A stretch of 64,000 nt of DNA from positions 1 to 64,000 of the forward strand of contig JACPAV010000002.1 of NCBI GenBank assembly GCA_016180645.1, given 5' to 3'. The position numbers and the translations under genes are program-made. The stretch comes from Nitrospirota bacterium (lineage in GTDB: Bacteria; JACPQY01). Positions 49,442 through 56,615 of the stretch are shown in pieces. The number at the start of each line of letters is the position of its first letter. Positions within the stretch are counted from its first letter, which is position 1. The notes under the pieces were generated by a model. The model saw nothing but the letters and a program-made list of their open reading frames with translations. It made no database searches and was not told the DNA's origin.

Positions 49442-50848
49442 GTGACCCCTCTTGGCAAGGCGCGTCTTCCGGACTTTCCAGGGCTGAGATACCTCATCGG
49501 TCCCGGTCTCGTCTGGATGGCACTCGCCCAGGGTAGCGGCGAACTCGTCTGGTGGCCCTACATCGTAACCAAGTACGGCCTCGGTTTCCTCTTCCTCCTG
49601 ATCCCCGCCTGCCTCCTTCAACTTCCGCTGAACTTCGAAATCGGGCGGTATACCGTCATGACCGGCGAGGGTCTCTTCCGTGGGTTCCTCCGCATGAACC
49701 GAACCTTCGGCCTGATCCTCTACGTCCTCTTCATCCTTTCCTTCCTGTGGTTCGGGGCCTTCGCCTCCGCGGGCGGCACCGCCATTGCCGAATTGACCCA
49801 ATTCCCACCCGGATGGTCCGCGAAAGGACGAACGCTCTTCTGGGGCGAATTCTCGATCCTTGTTTTCTTCTCCGGTCTCCTCTTCGCAAAGGTTGTCTAT
49901 CGGCTCATCGAGTGGGTCATGAAAATCGTGGCCATAGGCACGCTGATCGGGATGGTCATTGCCTGCATGCACCCGGATGTGGTGAAGGTCTGGCTCGACG
50001 TCTTCAAAGGGCTTTTCATCCCCTCACCGCTCGCCCGCCCATGGGATCCTGCGGATGCGGAGAAGTTGCTGACGGCCATCACGTTCGCAGGCCTCGGGGG
50101 ATTCTGGACCACGTTCTATTCCTACTGGATCAAGGAGAAGAAGGTCGGCATGGCCGCACATGGCACTCAGCTTCTCGGGTTGCGGGCTGGGGCAAAATCG
50201 CTTTCGCTCGGCGGAGGCCAAGTTCCGGACATGGACTCCCACCTGATCGAGAACGCCGACCGTTGGAGCTACTACGTAATCGTCGACAGCCTCGTCGGAA
50301 TCATCGGCAACCTCATCACCACGGTCCTGACGTGCCTCCTCGCCTACGCCCTCCTGCACCCCAAGGGCATCCTGCCGGACGGATACCAGCTTGCCGTGGT
50401 CCAGGCTGAATTCTTCGAAGCCTCCTGGGGGGTGGTCGGACGCGTCCTGTTTCTCTTTGTTGCCGGCGCCTTCCTGGCTGATACGTGGCTGGCCACGGCC
50501 GATTCCGTCGCCCGGATCCACGTGGATGTGCTCAGCGTGATCTGGAAGAAAGCGGAAAACCTCGGACCCCAGAAACTGTACTACACGATGATCACCCTCC
50601 TCACCCTGATCACCGGCATTACGATGCTGTTCGACCAGCCCGGGCGATTGATTCTCCTCAGCGCCCTCATCGGCTTCGTGGGGACGGTCACGTACACCGG
50701 GGGGCTCGTCTTCCTCAACCATCGATTCCTTAAGGATCAAATGTTGGAAGACATCCGGCCGGGGAACGGAAGCCTGATCGCCCTTTGCGTGGCGTGGGCC
50801 GCGTATGGGGCTCTGATGGTCATCTATTTGAAGGTGAAGTTCTTCTAG
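49442..50848 (+). CDS. Nramp-related membrane transporter
   Basis: 468 residues from GTG 49442, chosen because GGAGGTGG precedes it and the sequence then opens directly with VTPLGKARLPDFPGLRYLIG; an ATG-like start at 49319 would add a low-complexity extension. About eleven hydrophobic segments. GPGLVWMALAQGSGELVWWP corresponds to the first Nramp helix, but the canonical DPGN is AQGSGE here. The MPH metal motif of helix 6 is also not found. Such Nramp-related proteins may carry other cations or another substrate. A run of hydrophobic segments and EIGRYTVMTGE support the family. tgt begins 3 bp downstream. Confidence 0.72.
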   Translation: MTPLGKARLPDFPGLRYLIGPGLVWMALAQGSGELVWWPYIVTKYGLGFLFLLIPACLLQLPLNFEIGRYTVMTGEGLFRGFLRMNRTFGLILYVLFILSFLWFGAFASAGGTAIAELTQFPPGWSAKGRTLFWGEFSILVFFSGLLFAKVVYRLIEWVMKIVAIGTLIGMVIACMHPDVVKVWLDVFKGLFIPSPLARPWDPADAEKLLTAITFAGLGGFWTTFYSYWIKEKKVGMAAHGTQLLGLRAGAKSLSLGGGQVPDMDSHLIENADRWSYYVIVDSLVGIIGNLITTVLTCLLAYALLHPKGILPDGYQLAVVQAEFFEASWGVVGRVLFLFVAGAFLADTWLATADSVARIHVDVLSVIWKKAENLGPQKLYYTMITLLTLITGITMLFDQPGRLILLSALIGFVGTVTYTGGLVFLNHRFLKDQMLEDIRPGNGSLIALCVAWAAYGALMVIYLKVKFF

Positions 50849-50851
50849 GCC

Positions 50852-52117
50852 GTGATCCGGTTCGAACTCGATCGGCCCGCTGAATTATCAACTACCATGC
50901 CCCGTGCCCAGGAGGGTACGGGGCCATGCAATGTTGCCGCGCCAGGGACGGCGCGGCATGGACCATGGCCTGACCCCCGTGGGGGGGGGGCGAGGACGGG
51001 ACGGATGGAAACGCCTCACGGGACCGTGGAGACGCCGGTGTTCTGCCCGGTGGCCTCGCAAGGCACGATCAAGGCGATGACGCCCGAAGAGGTCCAGGAC
51101 CTCGGTGGACAGGCGATCCTCTCGAACACGTACCACCTCTACCTCCGCCCCGGGCAGGAAACGATCCGAAAACATGGCGGCCTGCACGCCTTCATGAACT
51201 GGTCTGGAGCCATCATTACCGACAGCGGCGGGTATCAGGTCTTCAGCCTCGCGAATTTGAAGAAAGTGCGCGACGACGGTGTTGAATTCCAATCCCACAT
51301 CGATGGCAGCCGGCACACCTTCACTCCGGAATTGGCCGTGCGCGTTCAGGAGGCGCTCGGCTCGGATGTCATGATGGTGCTCGATGAATGCCCGCCCTAT
51401 CCCTGCTCCCCGGAACAACTGCGGGAGGCGGTTCGGCGCACCACCGAATGGGCGCGCCGATGCAAGTCGGCGCGGGGATCCCATGACGATTCCACTCGCC
51501 GTCTCCGGAACGGAGTGGAGGGGGCCGCCCGGCAGACCGATCAGGCGCTATTCGGAATCGTTCAGGGCGGGATCGACGCCGATCTCAGACGGGCATCCGC
51601 CGAATCACTGGTTGAAATCGGGTTTGACGGCTACGCGCTCGGCGGGCTCTCCGTCGGCGAGCCCAAAACGGCCATGCTGGAGACGGTGGAAGCGACGCTC
51701 CCCCATCTCCCGATCCCCTCTCCACGCTACCTCATGGGCGTCGGCGCCCCGGAAGACATCATCGAATCGATTCATCGTGGCATCGATATCTTCGATTGCA
51801 TTATTCCGACGCGGCACGCCCGGACCGGCATCCTCTACGGCCACACCGGACCCGTGAAAATCATGCACCAACGATACCGGGAGGATTCCAGCCCCATCGA
51901 CCCGGGGTGTGGCTGCTACGCCTGCCGGCACTTCTCGCGCAGCTACCTCCGGCACCTCCATGCCGCAAAGGAAATTCTCGCCGCCCGCCTCGGCACAATC
52001 CACAACCTCCATTTCTACTTTTCGCTCCTGCGCGAATCGAGGGAAGCCATCCGCCAAGGGGCATGGCCCGCCTTCCGCACCCGTTTTCTGGCCGCCTACG
52101 ACCCCTCAGGGGGCTGA
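50852..52117 (+). CDS. tgt: queuine/preQ1 tRNA-ribosyltransferase with two repeat-derived insertions
   Basis: 421 residues, GTG start, longer than the usual 370-385. It exchanges guanine 34 of GUN-anticodon tRNAs for preQ1. Core features are intact: HGTVETPVF, ITDSGGYQVFSL with the catalytic Asp, MVLDECPPYP, FGIVQGG, YALGGLSVGEPK, DIFDCIIPTRHARTG with the nucleophile Asp, and the zinc site CGCYACRHFSRSYLRH. Between the N-terminal RFELDR and ARTGRMETPHG lie about 38 extra residues. Between RCKSAR and ARQTDQALFG lie about 17 (GSHDDSTRRLRNGVEGA). Both inserts coincide with palindromic DNA. A G10 run (50981-50990) encodes GGG in the first. Its last 12 bases overlap the convergent mtgA. Confidence 0.92.
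   Translation: MIRFELDRPAELSTTMPRAQEGTGPCNVAAPGTARHGPWPDPRGGGARTGRMETPHGTVETPVFCPVASQGTIKAMTPEEVQDLGGQAILSNTYHLYLRPGQETIRKHGGLHAFMNWSGAIITDSGGYQVFSLANLKKVRDDGVEFQSHIDGSRHTFTPELAVRVQEALGSDVMMVLDECPPYPCSPEQLREAVRRTTEWARRCKSARGSHDDSTRRLRNGVEGAARQTDQALFGIVQGGIDADLRRASAESLVEIGFDGYALGGLSVGEPKTAMLETVEATLPHLPIPSPRYLMGVGAPEDIIESIHRGIDIFDCIIPTRHARTGILYGHTGPVKIMHQRYREDSSPIDPGCGCYACRHFSRSYLRHLHAAKEILAARLGTIHNLHFYFSLLRESREAIRQGAWPAFRTRFLAAYDPSGG
50897..50958. repeat. two palindromes inside the N-terminal insert of tgt
   Basis: First (50897-50926): CCCCGT-g-CCC pairs with GGG-t-ACGGGG. Second (50935-50958): TGCCGCGC-cagggacg-GCGCGGCA, 8-bp perfect arms. Neither is expected from Tgt protein constraints, because the homologues I can recall have no residues here. 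Confidence 0.7.
51497..51533. repeat. GTCCCC/GGAGTGGAG element inside tgt
   Basis: 34 of 37 bases match 41224-41260 at the end of psd, in the same reading frame relative to the protein. It accounts for most of the 17-residue insert before the DQALFGIVQGG strand. Confidence 0.85.
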
Positions 52118-53068
52118 GTCCTCAGCTTGGGTGGCCTCTTCCTTTGGGTCGGGAGAGGTTGGCGGCTCCGGCGGACTCGCTTCCGATTGCGGCGGCTCAG
52201 CGCCCTCAGTCCCATTCCCTGGCACTCCAAGCTCAGGAATTTCAGGCGGGACCTCCTCCGCCTCCTCGACCTCCGCATCGATCTCCTCCTCCGCTTCGGT
52301 ATCGACCACCGGCGGCTCCACGGCAACGGGTTCTTCAACCGCGGGCATCTCCTCCGATGGTTTGGGCGCCGGCAGCCAGCGGAGGCGGCGCATCCGCTGG
52401 AGGATAATCTCCTGCCGCTTCGACACTCCCCGCGGATTTTTGTCCGGCTGCAACCGGAAGGGATTCGGCAGCATGGCGGCGAGCAGCGCGCCGTCTTCCG
52501 CTGACAGGTCCGAACTGGATTTCCCAAGGTAGCGCTTCGACGCGGCCTCTATCCCGAATACTCCCGGCCCCCACTCCGCCACGTTCAGGTACAACTCCAG
52601 GATCCGATCTTTCGTGAGCGACCGCTCCAGTCGAATAGTGAGAATCGCCTCCTCGGCCTTGCGCCAGATGGACTTCCGCGGGCTGAGCCAGAGATTCTTG
52701 GCCAGTTGTTGGGAGATCGTGCTCGCCCCGCGCGCCCATTTCTTCTTTTTCCAATCCCTTTCCATCGCTTCCTTTATTTCGTGAAAATCGAATCCCTCGT
52801 GGCTGTAGAACGCGGCATCCTCCGCGGCGAGCACGGCGTGCCGCGCCGGTCGCGACACCTGCCGCAAGGGAACCCAGGATTGCGTCACCCTCCATGTCCG
52901 TCCGGCCTTCCGGGCCTGCTTCTCGCGCACCGCCATCCAATGCGTTCTTTTCGGGTTCGTCGAATTGAAACCGGACAGGCTCGGCGCGCGCCTGAACGTA
53001 TCGGCTGCCAGCGCGAGAACGACGAGCGCAACAGCCAAGCCGAGGCGAACCCAAAAACGCCGCATCAT
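52106..53068 (-). CDS. mtgA: monofunctional peptidoglycan transglycosylase
   Basis: 320 residues from ATG 53068 (tandem ATGATG). An N-terminal membrane anchor (WVRLGLAVALVVLALAADTF) is followed by a GT51 domain with the catalytic Glu in AVLAAEDAAFYSHEGFD, RGASTISQQLAKNLWLSP, and KDRILELYLNVAEWGPG. It polymerises lipid II glycan strands in the periplasm. The last 95 residues after LRWLPAPKPS are an unusual Glu/Pro-rich acidic tail (VEEPVAVEPPVVD, EVEEAEEVPPEIPE), not part of the standard enzyme. No transpeptidase domain is present. Confidence 0.9.
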   Translation of the reverse strand: MMRRFWVRLGLAVALVVLALAADTFRRAPSLSGFNSTNPKRTHWMAVREKQARKAGRTWRVTQSWVPLRQVSRPARHAVLAAEDAAFYSHEGFDFHEIKEAMERDWKKKKWARGASTISQQLAKNLWLSPRKSIWRKAEEAILTIRLERSLTKDRILELYLNVAEWGPGVFGIEAASKRYLGKSSSDLSAEDGALLAAMLPNPFRLQPDKNPRGVSKRQEIILQRMRRLRWLPAPKPSEEMPAVEEPVAVEPPVVDTEAEEEIDAEVEEAEEVPPEIPELGVPGNGTEGAEPPQSEASPPEPPTSPDPKEEATQAEDSAP

Positions 53069-53107
53069 TCGTGAAAGGTCACGCAAGCTGTGATATGAAG
53101 GGCCGCG

Positions 53108-54307
53108 GTGAAAAACAATCGATCGACCATCCTGCTCATGCTCTTCCTGGGAGCCGTGAGTGTCGCATGGTTGGGCGTACGCTTCGCGGGCATACACCTC
53201 CCCACGCCGTGGAACGCCCTCTTTCCCGGAGCCGCCATTGTTTGCGCGGCGTTCATGCTTTCGTGGTGCACCGAACTGGCCGAGCTGGACCTGCCCCGAT
53301 CGGTGGCAGTGATCCTCCTCGCCCTGGTGGCCGTTCTTCCGGAATATGCGGTGGACATTTATTTTGCGTGGCAGGCGGGAAAGAACCCGCAATACGTGCC
53401 CTACACTCTAGCGAACATGAGCGGCGGGAATCAACTCCTGATCGGGCTCGGGTGGACGTCTGTCGTGATCTTCTTCTGCCTCAAGACCCGGCGCCGCGCC
53501 GTCAGGGTCGAGCCCGGCTATCGGCTGGAGATGTTCTTTCTCCTTGCCGCCACGGTCTACTCGTTCATCCTCCCCCTCAAACGCACACTCTCCCTGTGGG
53601 ACTCCGCGGTGTTCATCGCGATGTTCGCGGCCTACGTCCGCCTCGCCATGAAGGCGGAGCACGAGGAGCCCGATCTTATCGGTCCAGCCGCCATGCTCGC
53701 CCAGCTCCCGCGCGGATTGCGGAGACTCTTTACGTACGGTGGATTCGTGTTTGCCGCCCTCGTCATCCTCTTTTCCGCCGAGCCGTTTGCAGAGGGACTT
53801 CTGGAGATGGGCCGCCATGCGGGCATCGATGAATTCATCCTCGTTCAATGGCTGGCTCCCTTGGCCAGCGAGAGTCCGGAGTTCATCGTCGCGATCCTCT
53901 TCGCGGCGCGCGGCAAGCCTCAGCTCGGCCTCGGCGCCCTCATCTCCTCCAAGATCAATCAGTGGACGCTCCTCGTCGGCATGCTCCCCATCGCGTACAG
54001 CGCCTCGATCGGCGCCCCCTCGGCCCTCCACCTCGACGACCGGCAGATCGCCGAGCTGACCGTCACCTCCGCCCAATCCTTCTTCGCGATGACGATCCTC
54101 GCCGATCTCTCGTTCGGGTTATGGGAGGCCGTCCTCGTTGCGGTCATTTTCCTCAGCCACCTCCCCTTCACCAGCGAGACCGGCCGATACATCTACGCGG
54201 GCGCGTACTTGCTCTTCAGCATGAACATGATCATCGCGAAATCGGAAAACCGGGCGGGGATCCGGGCGATGTGGAGCCACGCGCGTGAAACGTGGAGGTT
54301 GAAGTAG
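53108..54307 (+). CDS. Na+/Ca2+ exchanger-family (CaCA) membrane antiporter
   Basis: 399 residues, GTG start. Two hydrophobic halves each contain an alpha-repeat-like element: VAVLPEYAVDIYFAWQAG in the first and LAPLASESPEFIVAILFAAR with ALISSKINQWTLLVG in the second, matching the acidic PE motifs of cation/Ca2+ exchangers. Ten or so membrane segments are visible. It should exchange Ca2+ (or another cation) for Na+ or H+ across the inner membrane. It is divergent from mtgA, with a gap of 39 bases. Confidence 0.8.
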   Translation: MKNNRSTILLMLFLGAVSVAWLGVRFAGIHLPTPWNALFPGAAIVCAAFMLSWCTELAELDLPRSVAVILLALVAVLPEYAVDIYFAWQAGKNPQYVPYTLANMSGGNQLLIGLGWTSVVIFFCLKTRRRAVRVEPGYRLEMFFLLAATVYSFILPLKRTLSLWDSAVFIAMFAAYVRLAMKAEHEEPDLIGPAAMLAQLPRGLRRLFTYGGFVFAALVILFSAEPFAEGLLEMGRHAGIDEFILVQWLAPLASESPEFIVAILFAARGKPQLGLGALISSKINQWTLLVGMLPIAYSASIGAPSALHLDDRQIAELTVTSAQSFFAMTILADLSFGLWEAVLVAVIFLSHLPFTSETGRYIYAGAYLLFSMNMIIAKSENRAGIRAMWSHARETWRLK

Positions 54308-54363
54308 AATAGCGGGCCGTCCAACGCCGGGACCACATGGGGTTTTCCAAGAACGCCCTGTGC

Positions 54364-54422
54364 GTAGGGGAGCATCTTTAGATGCTCCCTTTTGCCGGGA
54401 GGGTCTGAAGACCCTCCCCTAC
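54364..54422. repeat. double-hairpin intergenic repeat, copy 3
   Basis: GTAGG...CCTAC enclosing GGGAGCATCT-tt-AGATGCTCCC and GGGAGGGTCT-ga-AGACCCTCCC, between two convergent genes. It lacks the CAGAATGC outer arms of copies 2 and 6. Confidence 0.85.
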
Positions 54423-54427
54423 TGGAA

Positions 54428-55750
54428 CTACTGGAAGGGAACCGGGGGGCGGGCGATCGTCGCGACCTTCGGGGCGTCCTCGAGTCTCGCGAGATAAACT
54501 TCCTTTTGCCGGTCGAACTCCCTGCGATACTTCTGGGCGACGGGGATTCCGGGCGGAAACTTGACGCGCTGCGGATTCACGTATCGCCCGGCAATTTTCA
54601 GCATGTAATGCAGATGGGGCCCGGTGGTGAGGCCGCTCGATCCGACGTAACCGATAACCTGCTGCTGTCTCACGCGCGCTCCCACTCGGATGCCCCGCGC
54701 CATCCGGGAAAGATGGCTGTACGATGTCACATATTGATTGGCGTGACGGACGATCACCGTCCGCCCGGCGGGGCCCTTCCACCCGGAGTAGATCACCTGG
54801 CCGTCGGCCACGCTCCACACGGGCGTGCCCGGCCTCGCGCCGTAGTCGATGGCATAGTGGGGCCGGCCGCGGCGCAGTACCGGATGGAACCGCCAACTCG
54901 TAAATCCGGACGTGATGTAGTCGTACCGGAGCGGGGATCGAAGGAACGCCTTCCTCATGGAGCGACCTTCGGGCGAGTAATAACCCTCGATGCCCTCCGG
55001 TGACTGGTAGTAGACGGCCGTGTGGGTGCCGAAACTGCTCTCATACTTGCCGCTCAGAATCTTGCCGTAGCCGAAGAACCGGCCGTCTTTGTATTTCTTC
55101 TCGACGAGCACGGAGAATCGGTCTCCCTTTCTCGTGCCCGTGCTGAAGTCGAAGTCCCACGCGAAAACATTCACGAAGAGGCTTGCCAACTGCGCGCTTT
55201 CGCCCATGGCCAGGATCGTCTGGTAAACCGTTTGGTCCACCTCTCCATAGATGAGAGATTCCACGGATTCCAACCGGAACTCCCGCTTGCCCGAAACCAA
55301 CCCGTCCTCATGCCGTTCGACATAGAAGACATTCAATGGATCCGCGAGATAATCGAACGCGATGAGACTCTTGTCCTGCGTCTGCACCAGCCGGAATTCA
55401 TCGCCGGCTTTTACGCGGCGCACGTCGTAGCTCTTGTTGATCTCACCGACGACATTGTTCGCTTCCTGCCGGGGAAGACCCTTGTCCACCAGCGCCTGGA
55501 AAAGTGTGGAGCCGGGCTTGACTCGACCGGTTACCGTGGCTGTGGGAATTCCCGCCACATCGATTCTCGTAGACAGCCCTTTGGTGGCCGGACTCATGAC
55601 CGCGCGGGTTTCCGACTTCTTCTGCGTGAAAAGATAGGAAAGAGTGACGGCAAGAAAGACGATGAAAAGCTTCAGAACGGTGCTTGTGCGGACTTGCCCG
55701 AATTTGGCAGTCTTTTTCTCAGGAAACCCAGCCGGATTCTCCGTCACCAT
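54428..55750 (-). CDS. M23 peptidoglycan endopeptidase (MepM-like)
   Basis: 440 residues from ATG 55750. An N-terminal membrane anchor (VLKLFIVFLAVTLSYLF) is followed by a long OapA/LysM-like region (VKPGSTLFQALVDKGL, INKSYDVRRVKAGDEFRLV). A C-terminal LytM domain (about 285-400) carries the zinc ligands in FHPVLRRGRPHYAIDYGA and the catalytic HLHY. It cleaves peptide cross-links in the cell wall during growth or division. A TTGACA box inside a dyad lies just upstream. Confidence 0.9.
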   Translation of the reverse strand: MVTENPAGFPEKKTAKFGQVRTSTVLKLFIVFLAVTLSYLFTQKKSETRAVMSPATKGLSTRIDVAGIPTATVTGRVKPGSTLFQALVDKGLPRQEANNVVGEINKSYDVRRVKAGDEFRLVQTQDKSLIAFDYLADPLNVFYVERHEDGLVSGKREFRLESVESLIYGEVDQTVYQTILAMGESAQLASLFVNVFAWDFDFSTGTRKGDRFSVLVEKKYKDGRFFGYGKILSGKYESSFGTHTAVYYQSPEGIEGYYSPEGRSMRKAFLRSPLRYDYITSGFTSWRFHPVLRRGRPHYAIDYGARPGTPVWSVADGQVIYSGWKGPAGRTVIVRHANQYVTSYSHLSRMARGIRVGARVRQQQVIGYVGSSGLTTGPHLHYMLKIAGRYVNPQRVKFPPGIPVAQKYRREFDRQKEVYLARLEDAPKVATIARPPVPFQ

Positions 55751-55759
55751 GATATTGTG

Positions 55760-55785
55760 ACTTGCGAGGTATTTACCTGTCAAGT
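55760..55785 (-). promoter_or_regulatory. dyad overlapping the -35 region of the M23 gene
   Basis: ACTTG-cga-GGTA-tt-TACC-tgt-CAAGT, symmetrical over 26 bases and only 10 bases from the start codon. On the minus strand it contains TTGACA. A -10 box is less clear, so the transcript may be nearly leaderless. A likely operator. Confidence 0.5.
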
Positions 55786-56117
55786 AAAAAATGCCTTTTT
55801 GGCCACATGGGATGTCCACTCCTCGCGGCTACTTGTGGCGCACCCGTTTCCGGCACGAATGCAAGCGAAGGAGGGAAAGAGCGATGCCCAAGGGGCTCTT
55901 ACGAATTGGATTCGCGTACGAACTTACCGCAGTGGTGAAGGGATTAGGTCTCAGCGATTGCCTCGATCGGGCAGACCGTCTACGTTGAGTGTGTCACGTT
56001 GCTAGATGGCCGGGGGCTTTAGCCCGCGCACTGGACGCAGCCTAAAGGCTGCGGCTACCCAGAACCATCTCCACGAACCCCTCTCCCCTCCGCCTGACGA
56101 TCGCTCCAACTGCCCTC
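55786..56117. other. intergenic region without a convincing gene
   Basis: Between the M23 promoter dyad and the small membrane protein gene. It holds the double-hairpin repeat at 56005-56070; other open frames here are short and featureless. Confidence 0.55.
56005..56070. repeat. double-hairpin intergenic repeat, copy 4 (diverged)
   Basis: GGGGGCT-tt-AGCCCGCG and GCAGCCT-aa-AGGCTGC hairpins with a GGCTACC right border. Same layout as copy 1 at 2463-2517. Confidence 0.7.
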
Positions 56118-56309
56118 TCAGGCAGCCAGGGATTCGCTTTCGCCGTTGCTTTCTTCTCGAACGGTTTTGCGAGACCGAAAACGCTGCACGAACCACTTGG
56201 GAAGGATCCGCCTTTTCCGGCTTGAATCCCACCAGAAATACCCAACCAACAGAGTGGTGTAGGCAAACATGGCGCTGAACATCAGACCCATGTTATCCCA
56301 TGACCACAT
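56118..56309 (-). CDS. small single-pass membrane protein
   Basis: 63 residues. Start at 56309 with AAGGGGG upstream and a TTGACA promoter further up. One membrane segment (MFSAMFAYTTLLVGYFWW) is followed by a strongly basic tail (RKRRILPKWFVQRFRSRKT). Unknown function. The regulatory sequence upstream argues that it is expressed. Confidence 0.5.
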   Translation of the reverse strand: MWSWDNMGLMFSAMFAYTTLLVGYFWWDSSRKRRILPKWFVQRFRSRKTVREESNGESESLAA

Positions 56310-56346
56310 GTGAGCCCCCTTTCTTATCTAGGATGTCCATGCGGAC

Positions 56347-56375
56347 ATATTTGCATATCACGCGTGATCTGTCAA
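56347..56375 (-). promoter_or_regulatory. promoter with palindromic operator in the spacer
   Basis: On the minus strand TTGACA (56375-56370), 17-bp spacer containing the perfect 12-base palindrome ATCACGCGTGAT (56357-56368), then AAATAT (56352-56347). It points at the small membrane protein gene. Confidence 0.55.
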
Positions 56376-56615
56376 GCGACGTATATCACAATTCACAGGT
56401 GCGACTGATCAGGGTGTTTTGGGGGTCAGGAAAGTCCGGGATATGTGATCATGTGGTCATGGAATCAGGGGGTCATCTGGAGGAGACGACCCATCGAGGT
56501 TCATCGCTCCCTATGGATCGCCCGGTCAAGTACTCCCCTCATGAATGACGGCGAATTTGACCAATGCGCCAAACCAGCCGAAAATGCGGTCGTGTCTTCG
56601 AATATCGCGCTTCCC

